Source: Sulfitobacter sp. HNIBRBA3233
Lineage (GTDB): Bacteria > Pseudomonadota > Alphaproteobacteria > Rhodobacterales > Rhodobacteraceae
DNA length: 64,000 nucleotides
Assembly: GCF_040149665.1 (NCBI RefSeq)
Contig: NZ_JBEFLP010000001.1
Span: 1,550,001-1,614,000 of the forward strand
Direction of reading: 5' to 3'
Within the stretch, counting starts at the first letter, position 1, and each line of letters starts with the position of its first letter. The translations under genes and the position numbers were made by a program. Shown in pieces: positions 35,920-45,012 of this stretch. Below the pieces are notes generated by a model, which saw only the letters and a program-made list of their open reading frames with translations, did not search any database and was not told the DNA's origin.

Positions 35920-36711
35920 TCAGAGGTTCTCGGCCTGCGGCATCCCGAGAATATGGTACCCGCCGTCGATGTGGATGATCTCTCCGGTCGTGCAGGCGCC
36001 CGCGTCAGAGGCCAGCCACACAGCAGTGCCGCCCACGGCTTCCAGCGTGGCGTTGGCGCGCAGGGGCGCGTTCATGTCGGTGTGCTTGTAGGTCTTGCGC
36101 GCACCGCCGATGGCAGCACCGGCGAGCGTCTTCATCGGACCGGGGCTGAGCGCGTTGACGCGGATGCCTTCGGGGCCCAGATCGTTCGCCAGATAGCGCG
36201 TCGCACTTTCAAGCGCGGCTTTTGCCACGCCCATGACGTTATAGTTCGGCACGACCTTGTTGGACCCCTGGTAGGTCAGCGTCATCAAGGTGCCACCCTT
36301 CTCGACCATCAGCGGGTGGGCGCGGCGCGCCACTTCGATAAAGCTGTAGGCCGAGATATCCATGGAATGCTTGAAGTTCGCACGGCTTGTGTTCAGGAAT
36401 CGCCCCGTCAGTTCGGACTTGTCGGAGAACGCGATTGCGTGGACGACGAAATCGATGCTGTCCCACCGTTTGCCCAACGCGTCGAACGCCGCATCAAGCG
36501 ACGCATCGTCGGTGACATCCACATCGACCATGAAATCCGATCCGACGCTCTGCGCCAGAGGCTCAAGCCGCTTGCCGAAGGCTTCGCCCTGGTAGGTAAA
36601 GGCCAGCTCGGCCCCCGCTTCGGCCATGGCCTTTGCAATGCCCCACGCGATGGAGCGTTCGTTCGCAACGCCCATGATCAGGCCGCGTTTTCCGTCCAGT
36701 AATCCCGTCAT
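35920..36711 (-). CDS. fabI: Enoyl-[acyl-carrier-protein] reductase (NADH)
   Basis: 263 residues. The last step of fatty acid elongation. An SDR fold with GVANERSIAWGIAKAM as the nucleotide site, SIDFVVHAIAFSDK, and the catalytic Tyr-x6-Lys in YNVMGVAKAALES. This is FabI rather than FabV or FabK. AAGGA precedes the ATG. It starts 12 bases after fabB, with the same strand and spacing expected for fabB-fabI. Confidence 0.97.
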   Translation of the reverse strand: MTGLLDGKRGLIMGVANERSIAWGIAKAMAEAGAELAFTYQGEAFGKRLEPLAQSVGSDFMVDVDVTDDASLDAAFDALGKRWDSIDFVVHAIAFSDKSELTGRFLNTSRANFKHSMDISAYSFIEVARRAHPLMVEKGGTLMTLTYQGSNKVVPNYNVMGVAKAALESATRYLANDLGPEGIRVNALSPGPMKTLAGAAIGGARKTYKHTDMNAPLRANATLEAVGGTAVWLASDAGACTTGEIIHIDGGYHILGMPQAENL

Positions 36712-36723
36712 CCCAACTGATCC

Positions 36724-37953
36724 TTACGCCTTGTACTTCGAAAGGATCATCGACCCGTTCGTCCCGCCGAACCCGAAAGAGTTCGTCATCACACTATCCA
36801 GCCCCGCGTCTTCAACCAGTGCGGTCGCGATCTCTTCGGCGGCCAGCCGGTCGTCCAGCGTCTCGACGTTGATCGAAGGCGCGATGAAGTCGCGGTCCAG
36901 CATCAGCAGGCAGAAGATCGCCTCCAGCGCGCCGGCAGCGCCCTGCGCATGGCCGGTCATGGACTTGGTCGAACTGACCGGCGGGGTGCTGCCCTGCCCG
37001 AAGACGCGGCGCACCGCCTCAATCTCGCCGACGTCACCGACGGGCGTGGAGGTGCCGTGCGCGTTGATATAGCTGACCTTGCGGCCTTCGGGCAGCGTTT
37101 CGAGCGCGAGGCGCATCGCGCGCTCGCCGCCCTCGCCCGAGGGTGCAACCATGTCGTGACCGTCGGATGTGGCCGCGTATCCGGTAACCTCGGCGTAGAT
37201 TTTCGCACCGCGCGCCAGCGCATGTTCGAGGTCTTCCAGCACGACTATCCCGCCGCCGCCCGAGATCACGAACCCGTCGCGGTCCTGATCGAACGCCCGG
37301 CTCGCCCGCTGTGGCGTGTGGTTGTATTTGCTGCTCATCGCGCCCATCGCGTCGAACAGGCACGACAGCGTCCAGTCCAGCTCCTCGCCGCCACCGGCGA
37401 ACATCACATCCTGTTTGCCCAGCATGATCTGTTCGGCCGCGTTGCCGATACAGTGCAGCGACGTAGAACAGGCAGAGGTGATGGAATAGTTGATGCCCTT
37501 GATCTTGAACGCCGTGGAGAGGTTCGCACTGACGGTGGACGACATGCATTTCGGTACGGCGAAGGGGCCGATGCGTTTTGTGGCACCCGTCTTTTCGACC
37601 GTATCGTGCGCGGCTTTCATCGACGATGTGGACGGGCCACCCGATCCTGCGACCAGACCGGTGCGCGGGTTCGATACCGCGTCCTCGCCAAGGCCGGCAT
37701 CGGCGATCGCCTGCTCCATCGCGATATAGGCATAGGCCGCCCCCGGCCCCATGAAACGCAGCGTGCGCTTGTCGATATGCTCGGCCACGTCGATCTTCAG
37801 CGTGCCGGCGATCTGGCTGCGAAACCCGTGCTCGGCCATTTCCGGCGATGCCTCGATCCCGCTTTTCCCGGCCTTGAGGGAGGCGGTGACCTCGCTTGCA
37901 TTGTTCCCGATGGACGAGACGATTCCCAATCCTGTGACCACGACACGGCGCAT
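36724..37953 (-). CDS. fabB: Beta-ketoacyl-ACP synthase I
   Basis: 409 residues. It elongates saturated and unsaturated acyl-ACP. The catalytic Cys is in [11 protein letters not shown], and the two His are in [11 protein letters not shown] and [16 protein letters not shown] precedes the ATG. FabB and FabI are normally directly downstream of fabA in Rhodobacteraceae, with irr divergent. In this genome fabA is 4.3 kb away with three unrelated genes between them, so fabB must have its own promoter in 37954-38162. Confidence 0.96.
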   Translation of the reverse strand: MRRVVVTGLGIVSSIGNNASEVTASLKAGKSGIEASPEMAEHGFRSQIAGTLKIDVAEHIDKRTLRFMGPGAAYAYIAMEQAIADAGLGEDAVSNPRTGLVAGSGGPSTSSMKAAHDTVEKTGATKRIGPFAVPKCMSSTVSANLSTAFKIKGINYSITSACSTSLHCIGNAAEQIMLGKQDVMFAGGGEELDWTLSCLFDAMGAMSSKYNHTPQRASRAFDQDRDGFVISGGGGIVVLEDLEHALARGAKIYAEVTGYAATSDGHDMVAPSGEGGERAMRLALETLPEGRKVSYINAHGTSTPVGDVGEIEAVRRVFGQGSTPPVSSTKSMTGHAQGAAGALEAIFCLLMLDRDFIAPSINVETLDDRLAAEEIATALVEDAGLDSVMTNSFGFGGTNGSMILSKYKA

Positions 37954-38162
37954 GGGCAGCTCTCCCTATGATTTGATACCCTTCTTAGGCCACCGCGCCG
38001 CGCGGGCGCAAGGCGGTAACCCCGCGCTGGCGCTAACGGTTTGTCAGCAAAGTCTCAACCCTTTTGCAATCAAGCGCTGCCATAACGCACGCACCCCAAC
38101 CGCACGCCCCGACAGAAGGGCGCGGGACTGACAGGGCCTCCCCACCCCAGACGGAGCCCCGC

Positions 38163-39884
38163 ATGATCACAGGCAGAACGACATCCGGCAACGACCGCAT
38201 CACAGGAGACCCCGCCGCGAACCGGCTTGAAGGCGACGACGGCAACGACACGCTGATCGGCGGAGGCGGTGCCGACACGCTGGTGGGCGGCAACGGCGAC
38301 GATGTGCTTGTCGTGCGCGGTGGCGCCGGCACCACGGGTCTGCGCGGCGGTGACGGTGACGATTTCCTGTCGGCCACCCTGCTCGGGTCCGGGCAGGTGC
38401 ATATGTTCGGCATGGCAGGCAACGACACGTTGGAGATTGACCTGACGAAAAACCCGAACGTCTTTCGCAACGGCAAACAGGTCAGCTACATGGGCCACCA
38501 CGTCTATGGCGGGGAAGGCGCGGACACTTTCGCCTTCATCAATCCGGGTGCTGCGCGCGGCACGATCATCGGGCGCATCGACGATCTGAACATCAGCGAG
38601 GACCGGATCACTCTGGACGGACGTCCGGTCAACCTTGCGCGCCCGCCGGCGAGCGTGAAGATTTTCGAGTTCAGGGACCAGCAATGGATGAAGATCGGGC
38701 AGAACGCCTATTACGCGCTGGAAGGTGCGCGCGACGGCGGGGAGGAACGGCATTTCCTCGATTTCCCCGATCTGACGGCGATGCTGGCAGCCAGCCGTGG
38801 GCCCGAAGTCGCCTTTATCGACCAGAAGAACGAGGTGCCCGAGCCGATGATGAGCGCGCTCAGCGCCAGCTTCCGCCGCGCCAGCATCAAGACCGGCAAT
38901 GACGACGATTTCGAAGGGGGGCCGACGGCGGATGCCGTGTTCGACACCCGCGTTCGCAGCGGGTCCCTGCCCCGCGACCTGACCGACAACCGGTTCGAAG
39001 GCGGCGGTGGCGACGATCTGATCAATGCCGGAAAGGGCAACGACACGATGCGCGGCGGCGACGGGAACGACAGCCTCGCCGGGGGGCAGGACACGGATTT
39101 CCTCTACGGCGATGGCGGCAACGACTTCCTGTTCGGTGGCAGCGAAACCGACATTCTTGTCGGGGGCTACGGCAACGACGTGCTCGAAGGGGGCACTGGC
39201 GACGACGCGTTGCGCGGGGATGCTGGCGACGATGTGCTGCGCGGCGGTGCCGGCCGTGACCACCTCAGCGGCGGTGACGGCGACGACAGGCTGGGCGGCG
39301 GCGAAAACGGCGATACCCTATTCGGTGACGGCGGGCACGATACGGTCTACGGCGACGACGGCAGCGACTTTGTGCGGGGCGGAAGCGGACGCGACCTGCT
39401 CTGGGGCGGCGACGGCGATGACCGGATGGACGGAGACGGGTGGAGCGACCGACTGTTCGGACAGGGCGGCGACGATGTGCTCAGCGGCGGTCAGGGCGAG
39501 GACACGATCGACGGCGGGCGCGGCGGCGACTGGATCAGCGGCGGACCCGACCGCGACCGCGTCTTCGGCGGCTCGGGCACCGACACTTTTGCCTTCGCCC
39601 CCGGCCATCTGGCCGACTGGGACGATCTTGAGGGCGGCACCTATGCCCGCCTGCGCGACCTCGACCGGATCGAGGATTTCGTGATCGGGACAGACCGGAT
39701 CGTGCTGTCGGGGTTTGCGGGCACCGACGGTCTGTCTGACCTGCGCGGGTTTTCGGTGAGGGTGGACGACACAGACTACATTCAGGTGATCCTGCGCGCC
39801 ACGAACCACCAGCTGCTGGTCCATCTGGAAGGGGGCGGTGACTGGTCCGATCTGCACACGCAGGATCATTTCGCCTTCGGCTGA
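38163..39884 (+). CDS. RTX-type calcium-binding repeat protein
   Basis: 573 residues, acidic and glycine/aspartate-rich. Two blocks of GGxGxDxL nonapeptide repeats: a short one at about 15-75 and a long array at about 310-480. In between is a non-repeat domain (about 100-300). The C-terminal 60 residues (IGTDRIVLSGFAGTDGL, YIQVILRATNHQLLVHLEGG, DHFAFG) resemble the M10-type C-terminal domain preceding a type I secretion signal. There is no N-terminal signal peptide. Secretion by type I export and folding in calcium are inferred; no transporter is nearby. GGAG precedes the ATG at 38163. Confidence 0.85.
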   Translation: MITGRTTSGNDRITGDPAANRLEGDDGNDTLIGGGGADTLVGGNGDDVLVVRGGAGTTGLRGGDGDDFLSATLLGSGQVHMFGMAGNDTLEIDLTKNPNVFRNGKQVSYMGHHVYGGEGADTFAFINPGAARGTIIGRIDDLNISEDRITLDGRPVNLARPPASVKIFEFRDQQWMKIGQNAYYALEGARDGGEERHFLDFPDLTAMLAASRGPEVAFIDQKNEVPEPMMSALSASFRRASIKTGNDDDFEGGPTADAVFDTRVRSGSLPRDLTDNRFEGGGGDDLINAGKGNDTMRGGDGNDSLAGGQDTDFLYGDGGNDFLFGGSETDILVGGYGNDVLEGGTGDDALRGDAGDDVLRGGAGRDHLSGGDGDDRLGGGENGDTLFGDGGHDTVYGDDGSDFVRGGSGRDLLWGGDGDDRMDGDGWSDRLFGQGGDDVLSGGQGEDTIDGGRGGDWISGGPDRDRVFGGSGTDTFAFAPGHLADWDDLEGGTYARLRDLDRIEDFVIGTDRIVLSGFAGTDGLSDLRGFSVRVDDTDYIQVILRATNHQLLVHLEGGGDWSDLHTQDHFAFG

Positions 39885-39960
39885 TCCATGGCCCACGACC
39901 TGCCTGCGGCACCTTTTGTCGCGGCCCGAAACGAGCGGAACTTCTCTCGGCTACGGCGTG

Positions 39961-39977
39961 TTGGTTTGGTGAACCAA
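39961..39977. promoter_or_regulatory. Inverted repeat upstream of aldehyde dehydrogenase
   Basis: TTGGTT-TGGTG-AACCAA, a perfect 6-bp inverted repeat ending 19 bases before the ATG, just upstream of GAGGAG. It could be an operator or a small hairpin affecting translation. Confidence 0.35.
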
Positions 39978-39996
39978 ATGCGAGGAGCCTACCCCC

Positions 39997-41376
39997 ATGG
40001 GAACGATTACAACGAAAAATCCAGCCACCGAAGAAACACTGAAATCCTACGACCTGATGTCGACAGAAACGGCCATTTCCGAAGTCGAAGCCTGCCATCA
40101 GGCCTTTCTGGAGTGGCGCAAGACAACTCACGAGGAACGCGGCACCCACTGTCGCAACATCGCGAAGGTCCTGCGCGAACACAAGGAAGAGCTGGCCAAG
40201 CTGATGACCAGCGAGGTCGGCAAGCTGTACAAGGACGGCCTGACCGAAGTCGAACTCTGCGCGCGCATTTTTGAATACAGCGCCGATCACGGCCCCGAGG
40301 CACTGGCCGACGAAGAGCGCACCCATTCCGGCGGCAAGAAACGCGGTATCGTCACGTACCAGCCCATCGGCGTGATCTATTCGATCCAGCCGTGGAACTT
40401 CCCCCTCTACCAGCCCGTGCGCGTGCTGGCGGCGAACCTGATGGCGGGCAACGGCTGTGTCCTGAAGCACGCCGAAATCTGCACCGGCAGCGGCATCCGC
40501 CTGCGGGAACTGTGCATCGAGGCGGGTCTGCCCGAGGATATCTTCAAGGTCATCGTGATCGATCACGACACCTCCGACAAGCTGATCGAGCACAAGCTGG
40601 TGCGCGGCGTGACCATGACAGGATCGGACCGTGCGGGTCGCCAGATCGGTGCAGCCGCCGCCAAGGCGCTGAAAAAGACCGTGCTCGAGCTCGGCTCGAA
40701 CGACGCCTACCTTGTCCTCGACGACGCCGACATCGAAACGGCTGTGAAATTCTCCACCATGGGCCGGCTCTATAACAACGGTCAGACCTGTGTGTCGGCG
40801 AAACGCTTTGTGGTGACGGACAAGAACTACGACGCCTTCGTTGACGCCTACGTCAAGGCGATGGCCGACATCCCGATGGGCGACCCGATGGACGACGACA
40901 CCAAGCTTGGCCCCCTGTCGAGCCAGGACCAGTTCGAGACCGTCCGCGATCAGGTCGAGGAAAGTGTCAAGAACGGCGCAAAAGTCCTCTGCGGCGGTGA
41001 AGTGCCGGACCGCATCGGTGCCTACTATCCCGCGACCGTCCTCGGTGACGTGACGCCCGGAATGCCCGCCTACGACGACGAAATCTTTGGCCCGGTCGCA
41101 GCCGTGATCCGCGCCAAGGACGACCGTGACGCCATGCGGATTGCCAACGACAGCCGCTATGGCCTGGGTGGCGGGATCTTCTGCACCGATGAAGACCACG
41201 CAATCCAGCTCGCCCGAGAAGAATTCGACACCGGCATGATCCGGATCAACTCTTTCGGTGCGGCCGATCCCAATATGCCCTTCGGCGGCGTGAAGGATTC
41301 GGGCTACGGCCGTGAACACGGCGGCTTTGGGATGAAGGAATTCATCAACGCCAAGGCAGTGTTCCTGCCAAGCTGA
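39997..41376 (+). CDS. NAD(P)-dependent aldehyde dehydrogenase (succinate-semialdehyde type)
   Basis: 459 residues, an ALDH-superfamily enzyme oxidising an aldehyde to an acid. The oxyanion Asn is in QPWNFPLYQP, the general base Glu in VLELGSND, the nucleophile Cys in NNGQTCVSAKR. The cofactor region has TGSDRAGR. The order and spacing suit the GabD-like/Sad branch, so succinate semialdehyde is the first guess. GAGGAG precedes the ATG at 39997. It is followed after 58 bases by an NAD(P)-binding protein. Confidence 0.9.
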   Translation: MGTITTKNPATEETLKSYDLMSTETAISEVEACHQAFLEWRKTTHEERGTHCRNIAKVLREHKEELAKLMTSEVGKLYKDGLTEVELCARIFEYSADHGPEALADEERTHSGGKKRGIVTYQPIGVIYSIQPWNFPLYQPVRVLAANLMAGNGCVLKHAEICTGSGIRLRELCIEAGLPEDIFKVIVIDHDTSDKLIEHKLVRGVTMTGSDRAGRQIGAAAAKALKKTVLELGSNDAYLVLDDADIETAVKFSTMGRLYNNGQTCVSAKRFVVTDKNYDAFVDAYVKAMADIPMGDPMDDDTKLGPLSSQDQFETVRDQVEESVKNGAKVLCGGEVPDRIGAYYPATVLGDVTPGMPAYDDEIFGPVAAVIRAKDDRDAMRIANDSRYGLGGGIFCTDEDHAIQLAREEFDTGMIRINSFGAADPNMPFGGVKDSGYGREHGGFGMKEFINAKAVFLPS

Positions 41377-41434
41377 CGCTCTACCGGAGGGCAGATCCTT
41401 GCCCTCCGTCACCCTCCCCCGAAGGAGAATTACC

Positions 41435-42037
41435 GTGAAAATGAATGTACTTGTCGCGGGCGCGACCGGCAAAACCGGTCGCCTGCTTACACGCGAACTA
41501 ATCGAACAGGGCGCACACCCTGTGGCACTCGTCCGCGAGAGTTCCGACACAAGCGTTCTGCCCGACGATACAGACACACTTCTGGGCGATCTCGCCAATC
41601 TGCAGGACGATGTCTGCGCGGGCATGGATGTTGTGATTTTTGCCGCGGGCAGCGGTGGGGACACCGATGCCGAGATGACCGACAAGATCGACCGCGACGG
41701 CGCGCGAACCCTTATGGATCTTGCCGAAAAGGCGGGTGTTGCCCGTTTCGTGATGCTGAGCTCGGTAGGGGCCGATGCCCCACCCCCGGACCACGAACTG
41801 GCGCATTACCTGCAGGCCAAACACGATGCGGACGAGCACCTCAAGCAGCGTGATATGCCCTATGCCATCATACGTCCCGTGGCCCTGACGGACGGGCCGA
41901 AAACCGGTCAGGTCCGGCTGGGCGACAGTGTGGACAAAAGCGCCAAGGCGCATCGTGCGGATGTCGCCGCCGTCCTTGCCAAAGCCGCTGTGACGGGCAG
42001 ATACGATGGCAAGGCGCTGGACATGCAAACCGCCTGA
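41435..42037 (+). CDS. NAD(P)-binding atypical SDR protein (NmrA/SDR_a5 type)
   Basis: 200 residues. The N-terminal dinucleotide motif is VLVAGATGKTGRLLTREL, followed by LLGDLAN and VIFAAGSGG, and RFVMLSSVGA. The pattern is that of the NAD(P)H-binding family close to YwnB/YhfK-like and flavin-reductase-like proteins. The substrate is unknown; the SDR active Tyr-x3-Lys is replaced by YLQAKHDAD, which does fit Y-x3-K. The GTG at 41435 is best placed behind GAAGGAG; an ATG lies at 41441. It ends at a shared terminator with fabA. Confidence 0.8.
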   Translation: MKMNVLVAGATGKTGRLLTRELIEQGAHPVALVRESSDTSVLPDDTDTLLGDLANLQDDVCAGMDVVIFAAGSGGDTDAEMTDKIDRDGARTLMDLAEKAGVARFVMLSSVGADAPPPDHELAHYLQAKHDADEHLKQRDMPYAIIRPVALTDGPKTGQVRLGDSVDKSAKAHRADVAAVLAKAAVTGRYDGKALDMQTA

Positions 42038-42142
42038 CGGAACAGCGGGCGCCGATGCAACGCGTAGGCGCCCAGTGCGAACACGGCTTTCCCCGCGCTC
42101 AAGCCCGACAATGACGACGCCCGCCCGTCAGGTATCGAAAAT

Positions 42143-42182
42143 CAAAAAGGGACGACCGGTCCGCTGCCGGTCGCCCCTTTTG
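42143..42182. terminator. Bidirectional terminator between NAD(P)-binding gene and fabA
   Basis: AAAAGGG plus CGACCGG pairs with CCGGTCG plus CCCTTTT around a 7-nt loop. A run on one side and T run on the other serve both converging genes. Confidence 0.88.
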
Positions 42183-42212
42183 CTTTCAGAACCGGACAGA
42201 CGTCCTGCCTGT

Positions 42213-42722
42213 TCAGCTTTCGCTCAGCGCGACTTTCATATCCTTGACCGCATAGATCTGCTCGCCGTCCGCTTCGACGATGCCGTCGGCCACGCCCATG
42301 GTCAGGCGGCGCGTCTGGATCGCCTTGGTAAAGTCGATCTTGTAGGTCAGCATCTTGCGCTCGGGGCGCACCATGCCCGTCAGCTTCACCTCGCCCACGC
42401 CCAGCGCATAGCCACGCCCCTGCCAGCCGCGCCAGCCAAGGTTGAAGCCCGTAAGCTGCCACAGACCGTCCAGCCCCAGACAGCCGGGCATGATCGGATT
42501 GCCGGGGAAATGGCATTCGAAGAACCACAGGTCCGGCGAAATATCGAATTCGGCGACGATATGGCCCTTGCCGTGGGCACCGCCGTCGGAGGACACATCG
42601 GTGATGCGGTCCATCATCAGCATCGGTGGCGCGGGAAGCTGTGCGTTGCCGGGGCCGAAAAGCTCTCCGCGCGCACATTTCAAAAGATCGTCCTTGTCGA
42701 AATACGTTGGATAGTCTGACAT
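42213..42722 (-). CDS. fabA: 3-hydroxydecanoyl-ACP dehydratase/isomerase
   Basis: 169 residues. It makes the cis-3 double bond for unsaturated fatty acids. The active His71 in [14 protein letters not shown] and Asp85 in LGLDG match the E. coli residues. It is divergent from irr, as in other Rhodobacteraceae, but its usual neighbours fabB and fabI are displaced to 35.9-37.9 kb. It ends at a terminator rather than running into fabB. Confidence 0.97.
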   Translation of the reverse strand: MSDYPTYFDKDDLLKCARGELFGPGNAQLPAPPMLMMDRITDVSSDGGAHGKGHIVAEFDISPDLWFFECHFPGNPIMPGCLGLDGLWQLTGFNLGWRGWQGRGYALGVGEVKLTGMVRPERKMLTYKIDFTKAIQTRRLTMGVADGIVEADGEQIYAVKDMKVALSES

Positions 42723-42913
42723 CGGTGCGCTTTCTGTTTGGTTATCGCGAAGGATCGAACGCTCCTAGCATCGCAAAACCCGTCGGGGCAAGAGGCGCGC
42801 ATCTGACGCCGTCAGGGCGTTGCGACATGGTCCAACCCGCTTTTACGGGGAAATCGTTTGAAACCCATGCCCCTCAGCCCCTATATTGAGGCAACTACGC
42901 AAAGAGGACGCCC

Positions 42914-43333
42914 ATGGCCGACACGCATGTAGATCACGGAACCGAATGGCTTGCCCGGGCAGGGCTGCGCCCGACGCGTCAGCGCGTCACGCTGGCGCAA
43001 CTGCTCGTCGGCGACGGTCGGCACCGCCATGTCACCGCTGAAAGCCTCTTCGACGCGGCCAAGGATCGCGGCGATCAGGTTTCGCTTGCCACGGTCTATA
43101 ACACCCTGCGCGCCTTTTGCGATGCCGGTCTGTTGCAAGAGGTGACCGTCGACGGTTCGCGCAGCTATTTCGACACCAATACCCACGACCACCCCCATTT
43201 CTTCTGGGAGGACGAGGGGCGGCTTTCGGATGCCCCTTCCGACCAGCTGGTGATCGCGCAATTGCCGGACGTGCCCGAAGGGGCCGAAATTGCCTCTGTC
43301 GATGTGGTCATCCGGCTGCGCAAGAAAACCTGA
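42914..43333 (+). CDS. irr: Iron response regulator Irr (Fur family)
   Basis: 139 residues. A Fur-fold transcription factor with a winged helix (LRPTRQRVTLAQLLVGD, SLATVYNTLRAF) and a His-rich HDHPHFF motif typical of heme-responsive Irr. It lacks the C-terminal CxxC zinc site of classical Fur. In alphaproteobacteria Irr represses or activates iron and heme genes through ICE boxes. AGAGGAC precedes the ATG. Its position divergent from fabA is conserved in this family. Confidence 0.9.
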   Translation: MADTHVDHGTEWLARAGLRPTRQRVTLAQLLVGDGRHRHVTAESLFDAAKDRGDQVSLATVYNTLRAFCDAGLLQEVTVDGSRSYFDTNTHDHPHFFWEDEGRLSDAPSDQLVIAQLPDVPEGAEIASVDVVIRLRKKT

Positions 43334-43716
43334 TTGATCCGCTGGCCGGGGCCGACGACAACGCTGGCGGACCGGGTGACGAAGCGTAGCTGATCCGTGA
43401 TTTGCCTGCCGGTCATGCGAAACGCCTCCACCGGAGCCACGGGGGGAACTTAGCCCCATCCCAAGCATGACCGAACGACAGGGCCGGCCAAACGGGCCCG
43501 CTCTTTGACGGCTAATGCAGCTGGCAGCGCATTCCCGAATTCGAAAAGGTAAGCCGCCCCCCCCTGCCACCGATCTGGTGCAGCCGAGCGCAGCTTTTTC
43601 ACGACCAAGCTCTGGTTGAGAAGCCGGGAGCACGATTGGCGCAAGGCGCCGGAAAGCAAAAAGGCCCGACCGCTTACGCGGCCGGGCCTTTTTTAAAAAC
43701 TGTTCAGTTTCACCGC
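43334..43716. other. irr-FKBP spacer
   Basis: 383 bases holding the end-to-end terminator at 43657-43696. No gene is supported; short frames have no ribosome site or family. Confidence 0.45.
43657..43696. terminator. Bidirectional terminator near the FKBP gene
   Basis: AAAAAGGCCCG-A-CCGC pairs with GCGG-CCGGGCCTTTTTT around a 3-4 nt loop, with an A run to the left and T run to the right. It ends the minus-strand FKBP gene and possibly irr read-through. Confidence 0.9.
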
Positions 43717-44151
43717 TCAGGCAGCGTCGACCTTGACCAGCTCGATGTCAAAGGTCAGGTCCTTGCCCGCCAGTGGGTGGTTCGCATCCAGCGTCACGGA
43801 CGCCTCGTCGACGTCGACCACGGTGACCGGCATCGCCTGCCCGTCCGGTGTCTGCATTTGCAGCTGCGTGCCGATCTCCAGCGGGATATCCGCAGGGATA
43901 CCCTCACGCGGGACCGCCTGACGCATTTCGGGATTGACCTGACCGTAGGCTTCGTCGGCCACGATGTTCACGGTCTTCTTCTCGCCCTCGGCCATGCCGG
44001 GGATCGCGGTGTCGAGACCCGGGATGATCTGGCCGGACCCGACAACGAACTGCAAAGGCTCGCGGCCTTCGGAGCTGTCGAATGTTGTACCATCGGCCAG
44101 AGTGCCGGTGTAATGCAGTTGCACGGTGTCGCCTGACTTCACTTCAGTCAT
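43717..44151 (-). CDS. FKBP-type peptidyl-prolyl cis-trans isomerase
   Basis: 144 residues. A SlyD/FkpB-like FKBP with an insert-in-flap domain: VQLHYTGTLADGTTFDSS, then the PLQFVVGSGQIIPGLD active region, the EKKTVNIVADEAYG flap and NHPLAGKDLTFDIELV at the end. It lacks the His/Cys metal-binding tail of E. coli SlyD. It accelerates proline isomerisation and may act as a chaperone in the cytosol. Confidence 0.93.
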   Translation of the reverse strand: MTEVKSGDTVQLHYTGTLADGTTFDSSEGREPLQFVVGSGQIIPGLDTAIPGMAEGEKKTVNIVADEAYGQVNPEMRQAVPREGIPADIPLEIGTQLQMQTPDGQAMPVTVVDVDEASVTLDANHPLAGKDLTFDIELVKVDAA

Positions 44152-44325
44152 GTGTCGTCTCCAATCTGTAGGGGGATTTGATGGAGGAGGCCGCGTGTCT
44201 GCGCGGGTGCTCCTTTGCTCGCGCGTATTGTTTCAACTCATCCGACCTGCGGCAACCCCCTTTTCGGCCTTTTCCACCGGCGCGCACCGTGCCAGTCTGC
44301 GACAAAACTGCACATCGGAGGCGAA

Positions 44326-45012
44326 ATGCCCATTACAACCTGTATTTTCGATGCCTACGGCACGCTTTTCGACGTCGCCGCCGCCGCCAGACAGGCCGCA
44401 TCGGAACCCGATTTCAGTGCCATTGCCGAGGATTGGCCGCAACTGGCCGACCATTGGCGGCTCAAGCAGTTGCAATACAGCTGGCTGCGCGCTGTCACGG
44501 ATGCCCATTGCGATTTCTGGCGCGTGACCCAGGATGGCCTGGACTGGGCACTGGAAAAGACCGGCCACCACGGCAACGGCGCGCTGCGCGACCGTCTGCT
44601 CCAGCTTTACTGGGAGCTCGGGGCCTACCCGGAAGTCCCCGAAATGCTGGAAACGCTGAAATCGGCGGGTCTGAACACCGCGATCCTGTCCAACGGGTCG
44701 CCCGCCATGCTGCAGGGCGCGGTCAAATCGGCGGGCATCGAAGGGACGCTGGACGCGCTGTTGTCGGTCGAGAGCGTCGGCATCTTCAAACCCGATGCCC
44801 GTGTCTACGACCTTGTGGGCGCCGAATTCGGCTGCGCGCGTGACGAGGTTCTGTTCGTGTCGTCCAACGGCTGGGATGCCGCCGCCGCGACCGGCTACGG
44901 CTTTACCACCGCGTGGGTCAATCGCGGGCAGGATCCGGTGGACCGGCTGCCCTGGACCCCCGCGCACACGCTTGCCGATCTCACCGGTATCCCCAAACTC
45001 GCAGGAGCCTGA
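44326..45012 (+). CDS. Haloacid dehalogenase type II
   Basis: 228 residues, HAD superfamily. The nucleophile is Asp9 in IFDAYGTLFD; a motif II SNGS (LSNGSP), the Lys in IFKPDARVYDL and SSNGWDAAAA match L-2-haloacid dehalogenases. It should hydrolyse 2-haloalkanoates, although other phosphatase-like substrates are possible. CGGAGG precedes the ATG. The following alpha/beta hydrolase starts immediately after the stop. Confidence 0.88.
   Translation: MPITTCIFDAYGTLFDVAAAARQAASEPDFSAIAEDWPQLADHWRLKQLQYSWLRAVTDAHCDFWRVTQDGLDWALEKTGHHGNGALRDRLLQLYWELGAYPEVPEMLETLKSAGLNTAILSNGSPAMLQGAVKSAGIEGTLDALLSVESVGIFKPDARVYDLVGAEFGCARDEVLFVSSNGWDAAAATGYGFTTAWVNRGQDPVDRLPWTPAHTLADLTGIPKLAGA

Noticed and set aside
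38163..39884. Repetitive GGCGACGAC-type DNA considered as a tandem-repeat or CRISPR-like array
   Set aside because: The periodicity follows the RTX protein repeats in one reading frame; units diverge and have no unique spacers.
39535..41685. Very long minus-strand frame (716 codons) opposite the RTX and aldehyde dehydrogenase genes
   Set aside because: It mirrors two strongly supported plus-strand genes; open antisense frames are expected in high-GC DNA. No domain, ribosome site or natural composition.
43450..43659. Minus-strand small frame upstream of the FKBP terminator
   Set aside because: No ribosome site, family or natural composition; it runs into a bidirectional terminator.
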